From: Shinella kummerowiae
Lineage (GTDB): Bacteria > Pseudomonadota > Alphaproteobacteria > Rhizobiales > Rhizobiaceae
NCBI RefSeq assembly: GCF_009827055.1
Contig: NZ_WUMK01000007.1
Span: 1 to 64,000, forward strand
Length of the DNA stretch: 64,000 nt
Reading direction: 5' to 3'
Numbering within the stretch: the stretch's first letter is position 1; each line of letters opens with the position of its first letter. A program made the translations under genes and the position numbers. Positions 31,889-41,125 of the stretch are shown here, in pieces. Below the pieces are notes generated by a model, which did not search any database, had not been told where the DNA came from, and saw only the letters and a program-made list of their open reading frames with translations.

Positions 31889-32824
31889 TCAGCCCAGCTT
31901 GAGATCGGAAACACCGGTATCGATATGCGGCGCCCAGAAGGCGACACTTTCGGCGATCTGCGCAATGACCTGCCGGTCGTTCGGCTCGCGCTCCTTGAAG
32001 GAGAGTTCCAGGCAGATTTCGTTGTCGACCGCGCCGCCCTCGGCGAACGCTTTCAGCAATGGTTCCGGCTGGATGCGGCCCTTGGCATTGAACTCGGCGG
32101 TGAACGGTCGATGGCCGCCCTTGTCCATCAGGCTCTGCTTGATGTGGATGATCGGCGAGACTTTTGGCACGGCGCGCGCCCAGGCATAGGGCTCGAAGTC
32201 GTCCGGATTGCTGGAGGTCACGTCGCCGTGGTCGATATCGGCCATCATCCACATGGGGATCGCCATATCGGCGGCGGTCAGCCGATCCTGCAGTTTGATG
32301 CATTCAGCGATGGTCTCACCGAATTCGCGGCCGATGCTCATCGGCTCCCAGAAGACATAGGAGAGGCCGGCACCTTTCGCGTGCTCGGCCACGTCCGCCC
32401 AACAGTCGATGGCGATCTGGATCAATTCCTCGCGGCGCGCCGGATCGTCATAATCCTTGTAGGTGAAGATGGCGAACTGGGTGCCGACGGACGTGCCGCC
32501 GAGGTCGCCGATGATATCGGCAAAGGTCTTGAACCAGTCGACATAGTAGCGGCGCACATCGGCATCCGGATGGCCGAAATGGTTGAGGCGGCCATAGGGG
32601 CCTGTCATGCCGGACGTAACGCGCACGCCGGTCCGTTCCAGCGCCCTGTCCATCTGCCGCGTCAGCCGGCGGATCGTCGCCGCATTCCAGCTCGGATTGA
32701 TGAACTCGTGGGTCAACTGGAGATCGCGCAGGCGAAGGTCGCGGGCGACGGTGTCGATCAGGTCGTCGGGATCGGCGAAGCGGTTGACCAGCGGATTGGT
32801 GTTGAGTGAAAGCGTCAGCGGCAT
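31889..32824 (-). CDS. eryC: D-erythrulose-1-phosphate 3-epimerase EryC
   Basis: A 311-residue sugar-phosphate isomerase/epimerase of the xylose-isomerase-like TIM-barrel fold. It epimerises D-erythrulose 1-phosphate to L-erythrulose 1-phosphate, the substrate of EryH. Metal-binding acidic and His residues are in YVFWEPMSIGREFGET, MMADIDHGDV, SPIIHIKQS and the end region NEICLELSFKERE. The ATG at 32824 has GAGG upstream, inside the last codons of eryB, so the two are coupled. It was once annotated as a dehydrogenase in Brucella; no nucleotide-binding fold is seen here. Confidence 0.9.
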   Translation of the reverse strand: MPLTLSLNTNPLVNRFADPDDLIDTVARDLRLRDLQLTHEFINPSWNAATIRRLTRQMDRALERTGVRVTSGMTGPYGRLNHFGHPDADVRRYYVDWFKTFADIIGDLGGTSVGTQFAIFTYKDYDDPARREELIQIAIDCWADVAEHAKGAGLSYVFWEPMSIGREFGETIAECIKLQDRLTAADMAIPMWMMADIDHGDVTSSNPDDFEPYAWARAVPKVSPIIHIKQSLMDKGGHRPFTAEFNAKGRIQPEPLLKAFAEGGAVDNEICLELSFKEREPNDRQVIAQIAESVAFWAPHIDTGVSDLKLG

Positions 32825-32832
32825 GGTCGACC

Positions 32833-34344
32833 TCAGGCTGCGGCAAGGCGGGTAGCGTTGAACCAGTCGGCGAAGGCCGCGCGCTCGGCTTCCGTCATAT
32901 GCAGGTAGTGTTTGGTCCGGCGGTAGAGGATGTCCTGTGCCGTCTGCGCCCACTCGCTGGCGACGAGATAACGCGCCTCCGCCTCATAGAACTGGCCGCC
33001 GAAATGCCGGCCGAGGCTTTCCAGGTTGCTGGCACCACCGATGACATGCTTCGTGCGGGTGCCGTAGAGGCGGCCGTAATGCTGTACAAGCTTGCGCGGC
33101 ATCCACGGATAGGTGTCGCGCAGGCTGTTGGCGAACGTCTCATAGTCGGCATTCGGCATATCGCCGCCGGGAAGAGGCGCCTTCTCCGTCCAGTCGCCAC
33201 CCATATTGGGGAAGATATGCGCAAGACGGTGCATGCCGCGCTCGGCCAGTTCGCGGAAAGTGGTGATCTTGCCGCCGAAGACGTTGAGCAGCGGCGCGCC
33301 GCCGGTCTCGTCGAGATCGAAGACATAGTCGCGGGTAACGGCGGAGGGGTTGCCCTTGCCGTCGTCGAACAGCGGACGCACGCCGGAGAAGGAATGCAGC
33401 ACATCCTGCCGGCGCAGTTTTTCCTTGAAGTAGCGGTTAACCGCCTTCAGCAGGTAGTCGATTTCCGTCTCGTCGGCGCAAACGTCTTCGGCGCGGCCCT
33501 CATAGGCGATGTCGGTGGTGCCGATCAGCGCCTTGTCGCCCTCATAGGGGTTGATGAAGATGACGCGCTTGTCGTGGTTCTGCACCAGATAGGCGTTTGC
33601 GCCCGCCCAGAATTTCGGAACGATGATGTGGCTGCCCTTGACGAGGCGCACATTGCGCGAGGAGTTCGAGCCGGCGACGCGGTTGATGACGTCGGAGACC
33701 CAGGGGCCGGCGCAGTTGACGAGGCACTTGGCACGGAAGGTGCGCGTTTCGCCCGTCGTGCTGTTCTTCGTCGTCACCGTCCAGGCGCCGTTTTCGCGGC
33801 GGGCGGAGACGGTCGGCGAACGGGTCAGCACCAAGGCGCCCTTTTCGGCGGCGCCCACGGCATTCAGCGTCACCAGGCGGGCGTCATCCACCCAGCAGTC
33901 GGAATATTCAAAGCCACGCGTGTACTGGTCGAGGATCGGCGTGCCTTCGGGGTCGCGTGCGAGATTGAGCGTGCGTGTGCCCGGCAGCTTCTTGCGGCCG
34001 CCGAGATGGTCGTAGAGGAAGAGGCCGAGCCGGACGAGCCAGGCCGGGCGATCCTCCGGGCTGTGCGGCAGCACGAAGCGCATCGGCCAGATGATGTGCG
34101 GGGCGGCGTTAAGCAGCACTTCGCGCTCGATCAGCGCCTCGCGCACCAGCCGGAATTCGTAATATTCGAGATAGCGCAGACCGCCATGCACCAGTTTGCC
34201 CGAGCGCGAGGAGGTGCCTTCGGCCAGATCGTCCTTCTCGCTCAGCACGACGGACAGGCCACGGCCGGCTGCATCACGCGCAATGCCGGCGCCGTTGATG
34301 CCGCCGCCGATCACGAAGAGGTCAATACGCTCGGGCTCGTTCAT
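32833..34344 (-). CDS. eryB: D-erythritol-1-phosphate dehydrogenase EryB (GlpD family)
   Basis: A 503-residue FAD-dependent membrane-associated dehydrogenase of the GlpD family. It oxidises D-erythritol 1-phosphate to D-erythrulose 1-phosphate and passes electrons to quinone. The FAD motif is LFVIGGGINGAGIARDAAGR, with RSGKLVHGGLRYLEYYEF and FSGVRPLFDDG as GlpD-type segments. The DAO_C-like helical domain is at 380-500. I chose the ATG at 34344 for its AAGGAGA and because the homology starts there; the reading to 34731 overlaps eryA. It lies between eryA and eryC, as in Brucella. A glycerol role is unlikely given the operon. Confidence 0.92.
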   Translation of the reverse strand: MNEPERIDLFVIGGGINGAGIARDAAGRGLSVVLSEKDDLAEGTSSRSGKLVHGGLRYLEYYEFRLVREALIEREVLLNAAPHIIWPMRFVLPHSPEDRPAWLVRLGLFLYDHLGGRKKLPGTRTLNLARDPEGTPILDQYTRGFEYSDCWVDDARLVTLNAVGAAEKGALVLTRSPTVSARRENGAWTVTTKNSTTGETRTFRAKCLVNCAGPWVSDVINRVAGSNSSRNVRLVKGSHIIVPKFWAGANAYLVQNHDKRVIFINPYEGDKALIGTTDIAYEGRAEDVCADETEIDYLLKAVNRYFKEKLRRQDVLHSFSGVRPLFDDGKGNPSAVTRDYVFDLDETGGAPLLNVFGGKITTFRELAERGMHRLAHIFPNMGGDWTEKAPLPGGDMPNADYETFANSLRDTYPWMPRKLVQHYGRLYGTRTKHVIGGASNLESLGRHFGGQFYEAEARYLVASEWAQTAQDILYRRTKHYLHMTEAERAAFADWFNATRLAAA

Positions 34345-34388
34345 CTCAATCTCCTTCGACGCCTCACGGGGAGGCGCAATCGTTTTCG

Positions 34389-35939
34389 TCAGCGCGCGGC
34401 CAGGATGTCCCAGGCAGGCGTTATCCCGCGGCGGACATCCGCATAGGCGGCAAACAGGCGCGTCATGCGGTCGGTGTCTTCGGGCTTTGGTTGTTCGGCA
34501 TCGCCAAGCTCGGGGGTGACCCAGTCGGCAATGCAATCGTCCATCGTGCGGTAGGCGCCGATCGCCACGGCCGCCATCATCGAGGCGCCGGCGGCGCCGG
34601 CCTCCTCGCGGGTGCTGACGCGAACCGGTGCGCCAAGGGCAGCACCCAGCGTGCCACGGATCGACGCCGAACGGGCCGCGCCGCCGCTGACCCGGAGTTC
34701 GGAGGGTAGGGCGCCCATGGCCGCGTAGCAATCGCGTGTCGCCATGCCGAGGCCTTCGACGACCGCGCGCACGAGATCAGGATACCGGTGACGGCTGGCA
34801 AGGCCGGTAAAATTGGCGCGGGCGCGGGCATTGACGAAGGGGCCGCGCTCGCCGGCCTCGGAAATATAGGGATGGTAGAGAATGTTGCCGGGCTTGCTCG
34901 ATGCAAACCAGGCATCGACGCGGCCGATCATATCGTTGAGCCCGACGGTGACGCCGAATTCACCCAGGAGATCCGCGCCGACTTGCAGCAGCCAGTCGAG
35001 GTTGATCGTCGCGCCCATATTTGTCTGGACCTGGGTGACGACGCCGGGGATCGGCAGCGCGATGACATAGCCGGTGCGCTCGGCGTTCAGCACGACCTCG
35101 GAAACGGGTTTTGCCAGAAGGTGCACGCCGGTCGAACCGATGGCGGAGCAGGCGGCGTTGCGGCCTTCGCTGCGCACGCCGGCACCGAGCGCCGTCATGC
35201 ACATGTCGACATAACCGAGGCAGACGGGCGTGCCGGCCTTGAGGCCGGAGGCGGCAGCAGCTTCCGTGGTCAGCGGATGGGTGGTCTCGGTGCCTTCGAT
35301 GACTTCCGGCAGCAGGGCGCGGCGGTGCGTCAGGCCAAGGGCTGCAAGCACGTCGCTGTCATAGCAGCGGGTGCGGAAATTGCCGAAGGTGAAGCTCACT
35401 TCGGACGGGTCGGTGGCGCGGATGCCGGTCAGGTTCAGGTAGAGCCAGTCCTTGCAATGCATGGCGGTTTCGGCGCCGGCCAGCAGGTCCGGAAAATAGC
35501 GGTCCATATGGGCGAGCTGCGTGCCCTGCTGGCAGGTGTTGAGGCCGGTGCCCGTCGCCTCGAACCGTGCGCGGTCGGCATCGGTGGCGGCAAGCCGTTC
35601 GACGGTCGGTGCCGCGCGGGCGTCCAGCCAGAGCCAGGCATCGCCGGCCGGACGATTGCCGGCGCCGACGAGCCAGGTGCCATCACCCTGGGCGGTGATG
35701 GCGATGGCGGCCGTGCGGTCGGCCAGACGGTCGACCTTATCTGCCAGCCCGCGCAAGGCGCGCGTGCAGTCGAGCCAGGTCTGGTCGAGCGATTGCGTGA
35801 CGGAGCCGTCATCGCCGGTGACGTAGGTGTTGCGCACGGAGGCGCTGGCGATCTGGCGGCCGGTCAGCGTGAAGGCGACAGCCTTCATGACCGAGGTGCC
35901 GGCGTCGATGCCGATGATCAGGTCTGCCGCTTCAGCCAT
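34389..35939 (-). CDS. eryA: Erythritol kinase EryA (FGGY family)
   Basis: A 516-residue FGGY carbohydrate kinase that phosphorylates erythritol to D-erythritol 1-phosphate, the first step. The ATP-phosphate motif is IIGIDAGTSVMKAVAF at the N-terminus. A second-domain motif is ELRVSGGAARSASIRGTLGAALG, as in FGGY kinases. The catalytic Asp is probably in LGYVDMCMTALGAG. The ATG at 35939 begins the homology. An upstream TTG at 35966 would add nine residues, and neither has a strong ribosome site. It is the first gene of eryABCD, divergent from the transporter operon across a 780-bp gap. Confidence 0.92.
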   Translation of the reverse strand: MAEAADLIIGIDAGTSVMKAVAFTLTGRQIASASVRNTYVTGDDGSVTQSLDQTWLDCTRALRGLADKVDRLADRTAAIAITAQGDGTWLVGAGNRPAGDAWLWLDARAAPTVERLAATDADRARFEATGTGLNTCQQGTQLAHMDRYFPDLLAGAETAMHCKDWLYLNLTGIRATDPSEVSFTFGNFRTRCYDSDVLAALGLTHRRALLPEVIEGTETTHPLTTEAAAASGLKAGTPVCLGYVDMCMTALGAGVRSEGRNAACSAIGSTGVHLLAKPVSEVVLNAERTGYVIALPIPGVVTQVQTNMGATINLDWLLQVGADLLGEFGVTVGLNDMIGRVDAWFASSKPGNILYHPYISEAGERGPFVNARARANFTGLASRHRYPDLVRAVVEGLGMATRDCYAAMGALPSELRVSGGAARSASIRGTLGAALGAPVRVSTREEAGAAGASMMAAVAIGAYRTMDDCIADWVTPELGDAEQPKPEDTDRMTRLFAAYADVRRGITPAWDILAAR

Positions 35940-36116
35940 GACGTGCACCAACGGATGCCGCGACAATCCGCGTCGCTTCGCCTGACCCGAAACAGAGCAT
36001 TCAATCCTCCTGATCGTTTTTCACGAAAGCGTGCGTGACCCTTGCAGGCCCTCTGGCCGAGGCCAAATTGGCCTCCAAGGACAGTACCACGGATCTCCCG
36101 GACCTCGGAAGAGAAC

Positions 36117-36131
36117 ATAACACAAAGTTAT
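36117..36131 (-). promoter_or_regulatory. Inverted repeat in the probable eryA promoter
   Basis: ATAAC and GTTAT form an inverted repeat with a 5-nt spacer (36117-36131). On the minus strand it overlaps a possible promoter, TTTACG and, 18 nt on, TGTTAT. It is about 180 bp before eryA and is a candidate EryD site. The rest of the eryA-36721 gap is A+T-rich around 36140-36330, without a gene. Confidence 0.35.
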
Positions 36132-36453
36132 CGCGTGTCTCGTAAAATTTTTCGGCTGTCGAATTTTTTTTCATATAAGATGGATGCGGATAGAAGGCGG
36201 GGCAAAGGAGCGTTTTGAGGCGCGCGATGGCTGCCTCGACCGAGCCTTCATAGCGGTTCTATGGCTTTGAAGGTAGGTGCGATTTGAATTTTTTATATTT
36301 AATATCAGATAGATATATAGATTTTCACGTTTCCGCCTCCGCTTTGTTTATGCGCCCACATCGGGATGCGTTGGGTGATGTCGTCTGCCCACCCGGCGAG
36401 GTGGAGGTGGTGGAATGTGGATACCGGAAGACGCGGCACTCAAAAAAGGCAGA

Positions 36454-36483
36454 TTGACAGCCTGCGTTAAGTTAACATATACA
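36454..36483 (+). promoter_or_regulatory. Promoter for the polyol transporter operon
   Basis: TTGACA (36454-36459), an 18-nt spacer and TATACA (36478-36483) form a strong sigma-70-type promoter about 230 bp before the DUF2291 gene. ACATATA occurs twice nearby (36475-36481 and 36489-36495), across the -10 and the start point, and could be part of an operator. The transcript would have a long leader. Confidence 0.5.
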
Positions 36484-36585
36484 ATGGGACATATAACACG
36501 CATATATCGCAACTGCGAAAGATGTGTGCAATGCAGCGCAAGGCAGATGAGGAGATCTGGCCGGCGCCTTCATGGGGAGGACATC

Positions 36586-36687
36586 ATGACATGTTCTGTA
36601 CGGAAGACAGTGACGCCCACCAGCGCCAGCGCGCGCGGGTCTGTCGGCGTGCCCTTGTCGTCGGCCCCTTGCCGGCGCACCCACTGA
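36586..36687 (+). CDS. Possible 33-residue leader peptide gene
   Basis: An ATG follows GGGGAGG at ideal spacing within the long leader of the transporter operon. It opens a 33-codon frame (MTCSVRKTVTPTSASARG...) ending 33 bases before the DUF2291 start. It may be a short regulatory or chance frame. No homology recognised. Confidence 0.3.
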   Translation: MTCSVRKTVTPTSASARGSVGVPLSSAPCRRTH

Positions 36688-36720
36688 CGTTTCCTCCGTT
36701 CAATCGCAAGGCCAATCGAC

Positions 36721-37371
36721 ATGACTGACACCACGCTATCGAAGCCGCCGCAGCCCGCGCGAAACTATCGCTGGATCGGCATTGCCGCCGCCGTTGTGCT
36801 GGTCGGCGCCATGGCGTTCGACACCACGATAGTCCAGATCGGCTCCGAGAGAGACGTGCAGGTGCAGAAGTTTTCGCCGGAAGCCTATGGCGCCGAGCAG
36901 TTCCCGATCATCAAGCAGAGCGTCGAGACGCGTGCCGTCGACGCGGTCGAACTGTCGACGGCGATTGCTGCCGACAAGAAGGCGGCCTCCGAGAAATACG
37001 GCGTTGCGACCTCGGTCGGCCCGGTCCTTCCGGTCAAGTTCACCGGCGTCGTCGGCGAGCGCAAGGCCAACTACAACGTCGTTGCGGTCGAAGGCCTGCC
37101 GGCCGAGCTGACCGTGCGGGTGCAGACCGGCCCCGCGCTCAACGGTACGGACCTGCGCGACGCCACCGGCCAGATCGAATTCGGCCAGTTCAAGAACCAG
37201 ATCGAGTATCAGGACGCCGGCTCGGCGATCAACAACGAGGTCAAGAAGGTGGTACTCGGCGGCATCGACCCGGCAGCGCTTTCCGGCAAGACCGTGACGG
37301 TCATCGGCGTGTTCAAGCTGGTCAACCCGAAGAGCTGGATCGTCATTCCCGTGAGGCTCGACGTCCAATGA
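36721..37371 (+). CDS. DUF2291-family transporter-associated protein (membrane-anchored form)
   Basis: A 216-residue protein with one N-terminal transmembrane helix (YRWIGIAAAVVLVGAMAFD, residues 16-34) and a periplasmic domain. Residues 120-215 carry the family pattern GPALNGTDLRDATGQIEF, FGQFKNQIEYQDAGSAINN and GKTVTVIGVF. DUF2291 proteins are found next to RbsABC-type sugar importers in rhizobia; their role is unknown. Unlike the paralog at 47457 there is no lipobox Cys. The stop overlaps the start of the ATPase gene. Confidence 0.85.
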   Translation: MTDTTLSKPPQPARNYRWIGIAAAVVLVGAMAFDTTIVQIGSERDVQVQKFSPEAYGAEQFPIIKQSVETRAVDAVELSTAIAADKKAASEKYGVATSVGPVLPVKFTGVVGERKANYNVVAVEGLPAELTVRVQTGPALNGTDLRDATGQIEFGQFKNQIEYQDAGSAINNEVKKVVLGGIDPAALSGKTVTVIGVFKLVNPKSWIVIPVRLDVQ

Positions 37372-38909
37372 GCGCGGCCGCCGACACCGGACCGAAGGGT
37401 GAAGTCGTGCTCGCCGCGCGCAACGTGGCGAAGTCCTACGGCAGCGTGCATGCCCTCAAGGGCGTCAATTTCGACATTCATCGCGGCCAGGTCACGACGC
37501 TGTTCGGTGAGAACGGCGCCGGCAAGTCGACCCTCATGAAAATCCTCTCCGGCGTGGTGCAGCCCACCTCCGGCGAGATCATTCTCGATGGAGAGCCTAT
37601 CGTTTTCGCGTCATCCTCCCAAGCACGTGACCGCGGTATCTCCATCATCCATCAGGAGCTCAGCCTCGCCCCCAACATGAACGTTCGCGACAACATCTTC
37701 ATGGGGCGCGAAATCATGACGGCAACAGGCGTGGACTTCGCTGAAGAAGAGCGCCAGACGCGCCTCCTGATGGCTGAACTGGAAGAGGACATCGATCCTC
37801 TCACCCCCGTCGAGGAACTTCGCCTCGGCCAGCAGCAGATCGTCGAGATCGCCCGTGCCCTTTCGGTCAATTCGCGCATCCTGATCATGGATGAGCCGAC
37901 CTCGGCGCTCAGTGCCTCTGAAGTCGAGGTGCTGTTCAAGGTCATTCGCGACCTGATGAACCGCGGCGTTTCGATCGTCTATATCTCGCACCATCTCGAG
38001 GAGGCCCTGCAGATCACCAACCATGCGGTGGTTCTGCGCGATGGCGCGATGACGGCCTATGCCGAGCGCAAGGACATCGATCTCGAGTGGATCGTCCGCC
38101 ACATGGTCGGCGACAATTTCGATCTCGGCTCGCCGCCGACCGGCTATGACAAGGGCGACGTGGCGCTGTCGATCGAAGGGCTAACGGTGACGGATCCCGG
38201 CGGGGCCGGCTATTCGGTGGTCGACGGGCTTTCCCTTTCGGTTCGCGAAGGCGAGATCGTCTGCATTTACGGCCTCATGGGCGCCGGCCGCACCGAACTG
38301 CTCGAAACGGTCGCGGGGCGCCTCAAGCCCACAGCCGGCAAGGTCGTGCTGAAGGGCCGGGACGTCACCGGCCAGTCGATTTCGGCCTGCATTCGCGATG
38401 GCCTCGTGCTTGTGCCGGAAGACCGGCAGCGCGACGGTCTGGTGCAGACCATGAGCGTCGGCCGCAACCTCTCGCTCGCCAGCCTCGGCGCCTTCACACG
38501 CGGCCTGTTCACCTCGACCTCCCGCGAGGCGGGATTGATCGGCGAGGCGATCCGCAAGGTGCATATCAAGACGGATGGCGGTGCGGCCCCCATTGGCTCG
38601 CTCTCTGGCGGCAACCAGCAGAAGGTGGTCATCGGCAAGATGCTGGCGACGGAGCCGGAAGTGATCCTGCTCGACGAACCGAGCCGCGGCATCGATATCG
38701 GCGCCAAGGCCGAGGTCTTCAAGCTATTGGCCGAGCGCGCCAAAAGCGGGCTTGCCGTCGTCTACACCACCTCCGAGGTCGGCGAATGCCTCAGCATCGC
38801 CCACCGCATCATCGTCATGCGGCGTGGCCGCATCTCCGCTGAATTCGGTCCCGATGTGACCAAAGAACAGATCATGGCCGCCTCTGGCGAAGCCGTGCAT
38901 GCCCATTAG
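37368..38909 (+). CDS. eryE: Sugar/polyol ABC transporter ATP-binding protein (EryE-like, RbsA type)
   Basis: A 513-residue ATPase with two fused nucleotide-binding domains. The first has Walker A GENGAGKST, the LRLGQQQIVEIARAL signature and RILIMDEPTSALS. The second has LMGAGRTELLE, LSGGNQQKVVIGK and VILLDEPSRGIDIG. It powers uptake with the permease and binding protein that follow. A divergent position next to eryABCD matches the eryEFG erythritol importer of Rhizobium leguminosarum; the symbol rests on that context. It overlaps the DUF2291 stop by ATGA. Confidence 0.85.
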   Translation: MSAAADTGPKGEVVLAARNVAKSYGSVHALKGVNFDIHRGQVTTLFGENGAGKSTLMKILSGVVQPTSGEIILDGEPIVFASSSQARDRGISIIHQELSLAPNMNVRDNIFMGREIMTATGVDFAEEERQTRLLMAELEEDIDPLTPVEELRLGQQQIVEIARALSVNSRILIMDEPTSALSASEVEVLFKVIRDLMNRGVSIVYISHHLEEALQITNHAVVLRDGAMTAYAERKDIDLEWIVRHMVGDNFDLGSPPTGYDKGDVALSIEGLTVTDPGGAGYSVVDGLSLSVREGEIVCIYGLMGAGRTELLETVAGRLKPTAGKVVLKGRDVTGQSISACIRDGLVLVPEDRQRDGLVQTMSVGRNLSLASLGAFTRGLFTSTSREAGLIGEAIRKVHIKTDGGAAPIGSLSGGNQQKVVIGKMLATEPEVILLDEPSRGIDIGAKAEVFKLLAERAKSGLAVVYTTSEVGECLSIAHRIIVMRRGRISAEFGPDVTKEQIMAASGEAVHAH

Positions 38910-38922
38910 GAGCGCTGAATCC

Positions 38923-39963
38923 ATGTCAGTCACACCTGCAATCGACACGAAGACGGCGGTCAGCGGCGGCAAGCGCAAGAAGAGCCTCGTCGAGCTTTTG
39001 TTTGAAGGTCGCGCCTTCTTCGCGCTCATCGCCATCATTGTCGTCTTCTCGCTGATGTCGCCGAACTATTTCACCGTCAACAACTTCCTGATCATGGCCT
39101 CGCATGTGGCGATCTTCGGCCTGCTGGCGATCGGCATGCTGCTCGTCATCCTCAACGGTGGCATCGACCTTTCGGTCGGCTCGACGCTGGGGCTCGCCGG
39201 CGTCGTCGCGGGCTTCCTCATGCAGGGTGTGACGCTGCCGCAATTCGGCGTGATCCTCTATCCGTCGGTCTGGGTCGTCGTGGTGCTGACCTGCCTGCTG
39301 GGCGCCGTCGTCGGTGCCGTCAATGGCGTGCTCATCGCCTATCTGCGCGTCCCGGCCTTCGTCGCCACGCTCGGCGTGCTCTATGTCGCCCGCGGCATCG
39401 CGCTTCTGATGACCAACGGCCTCACCTACAACAATCTCGGCGGCCGTCCGGAACTCGGCAATACCGGCTTCGACTGGCTCGGCTTCAACCGCCTCGCCGG
39501 CGTGCCGATCGGCGTGCTGGTGCTCTTCGTCTTCGCGATCGCCTGCCACATCCTGCTCGCCCGCACGGCTTTCGGCCGCTGGCTCTACTCGTCCGGCGGC
39601 AACGAGCGTGCGGCGGAGCTTTCGGGCGTGCCGGTCAAGGGCGTGAAGATCACCGTCTATGTGCTCTCGGGCATCTGCGCGGCGGTTGCCGGCCTGGTCC
39701 TGTCCTCGCAGTTGACCTCGGCTGGCCCGACGGCCGGCACCACCTATGAACTGACGGCGATTGCCGCTGTCGTCATCGGCGGCGCGGCGCTGACGGGCGG
39801 TCGCGGCACGGTCATCGGCACCATGCTCGGCGCCTTCGTCATCGGCTTCCTGTCGGATGGCCTCGTCATCATCGGCGTCTCGGCCTACTGGCAGACGGTT
39901 TTCACCGGCGCCGTGATCGTCACCGCCGTTCTGCTCAACAGCTTCAAATACGGCCGCCGCTGA
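38923..39963 (+). CDS. eryF: Sugar/polyol ABC transporter permease (EryF-like, RbsC type)
   Basis: A 346-residue permease of the BPD_transp_2 family with eight to ten membrane helices. Family segments are MLLVILNGGIDLSVGSTLGL, FVATLGVLYVARGIALL, GGNERAAELSGVPVKGVKI and GGAALTGGRGTVIGTMLGAF. The ATG at 38923 has TAGGAG upstream. The homologue at 49642 in the apiose cluster is clearly a paralog. Confidence 0.87.
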   Translation: MSVTPAIDTKTAVSGGKRKKSLVELLFEGRAFFALIAIIVVFSLMSPNYFTVNNFLIMASHVAIFGLLAIGMLLVILNGGIDLSVGSTLGLAGVVAGFLMQGVTLPQFGVILYPSVWVVVVLTCLLGAVVGAVNGVLIAYLRVPAFVATLGVLYVARGIALLMTNGLTYNNLGGRPELGNTGFDWLGFNRLAGVPIGVLVLFVFAIACHILLARTAFGRWLYSSGGNERAAELSGVPVKGVKITVYVLSGICAAVAGLVLSSQLTSAGPTAGTTYELTAIAAVVIGGAALTGGRGTVIGTMLGAFVIGFLSDGLVIIGVSAYWQTVFTGAVIVTAVLLNSFKYGRR

Positions 39964-40080
39964 CAAGCGGCAGCTGACCGGAACTGACTGCGGCCGGGAG
40001 AGGCGGACCATCGAGTGCCCCGGCAGCGGAAAGTATTGCCGAAAATCGGCGCAAACGAACTCAACAAAGGGAGTGAGATC

Positions 40081-41028
40081 ATGTTCAAAAAAGGTATGCG
40101 TGTACTCTTCGCAGCAACTGCCGCTTTGCCGCTGCTGTTCAGTTCTGCCTGGGCCGAAGGCCTGATCACCGTCATCGTCAACGATCCGTCGAACCCTTAC
40201 TGGTTCACGGAAGGCGAAGTTGCCAAGAAGACGGCCGAAAGCCTTGGCTACACGGCCAATGTCGGCGCCCACAAGGGTGACACGAACACCGAGAGCAACC
40301 TCGTAGACACCGCCATCACCAACAAGTCGGTCGCCATCATTCTCGACCCGGCCAATGCCGACGGTTCGGTCGGCGCGGTCAAGAAGGCCGTTGCCGCCGG
40401 CATCCCGGTCATCCTCGTCAACGCCGAGATCAACCAGGAAGGTCTTGCCAAGGCTCAGCTCGTGTCGAACAACGCCCAGGGTGCCGCTCTCGGCGCGCAG
40501 CAGTGGGTCGAAGCGGTTGGCGACAAGGGCAAGTATGTCGAGCTCTTCGGTGCACCGTCCGACAACAACGCCGCTACCCGTTCGAACGGCTACGAAACCG
40601 TGCTTACGCAGTATCCGGACCTCGAAAAGTCCGGCAAGGAAGTGGCTGACTGGGATCGCACCAAGGGCCACGCCAAGATGCAGTCCCTGCTTCAGGCAAA
40701 CCCGGACATCATCGGCGTCATCAGCGGCAACGACGAAATGGCGCTGGGCGCGATCGCTGCCCTGAAGGAAGCCGGCAAGCTCGAGCAGGTCAAGGTCGGT
40801 GGCTTCGACGGTTCGCCGGACGCGGTCGCTGCCATCAAGGCCGGTGAACTGCAGTACACCGTGCTCCAGCCGGTCGCCGTGTTCTCGGAAGCGGCCGTCA
40901 AGCAGGCCGACAACGTGATCAAGAACGGTTCGACCGGTGTCGACACCGAAAAGCAGCTGTTCGATTGCCTGCTGATCACCAAGGACAATGTCGACAAGTA
41001 CACCGCTCCGTTCGTTCTGAGCGAGTAA
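40081..41028 (+). CDS. eryG: Sugar/polyol ABC transporter substrate-binding protein (EryG-like)
   Basis: A 315-residue periplasmic binding protein of the RbsB family (peripla_BP_4). The signal peptide is VLFAATAALPLLFSSAWA. The mature sequence opens with GLITVIVNDPSNPYWFTEGE. Other segments are VAIILDPANADGSVGAVKKA, GVISGNDEMALGAIAALKEAG and VGGFDGSPDAVAAIKAG. The ATG at 40081 has AAAGGGAG upstream. A stem-loop follows the gene. Erythritol or a related polyol is the likely ligand. Confidence 0.87.
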   Translation: MFKKGMRVLFAATAALPLLFSSAWAEGLITVIVNDPSNPYWFTEGEVAKKTAESLGYTANVGAHKGDTNTESNLVDTAITNKSVAIILDPANADGSVGAVKKAVAAGIPVILVNAEINQEGLAKAQLVSNNAQGAALGAQQWVEAVGDKGKYVELFGAPSDNNAATRSNGYETVLTQYPDLEKSGKEVADWDRTKGHAKMQSLLQANPDIIGVISGNDEMALGAIAALKEAGKLEQVKVGGFDGSPDAVAAIKAGELQYTVLQPVAVFSEAAVKQADNVIKNGSTGVDTEKQLFDCLLITKDNVDKYTAPFVLSE

Positions 41029-41036
41029 TCAACGCC

Positions 41037-41061
41037 GGGAGCGCCTGTCGCGGGCGCTCCC
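41037..41061 (+). terminator. Stem-loop after the binding-protein gene
   Basis: GGGAGCGCC (41037-41045) pairs perfectly with GGCGCTCCC (41053-41061), loop of 7 nt. There is no T-run. It probably stabilises the upstream mRNA or partly terminates before the downstream regulator. Confidence 0.6.
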
Positions 41062-41125
41062 ATCCACCTTGCTTGGCATTTTCCTTGCCGCCCGATACGA
41101 GATACGAAACTTCTCTCCTCGAAGC

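Noticed and set aside
32833-34344. Glycerol-3-phosphate dehydrogenase GlpD for glycerol use
   Set aside because: The fold is the same, but position between eryA and eryC in a complete ery operon makes erythritol phosphate the better substrate. No glpK/glpF is adjacent.
38926-40671. 581-codon minus-strand frame across the EryF/EryG-like genes
   Set aside because: Same kind of antisense shadow with no motif; the plus-strand genes are well supported.
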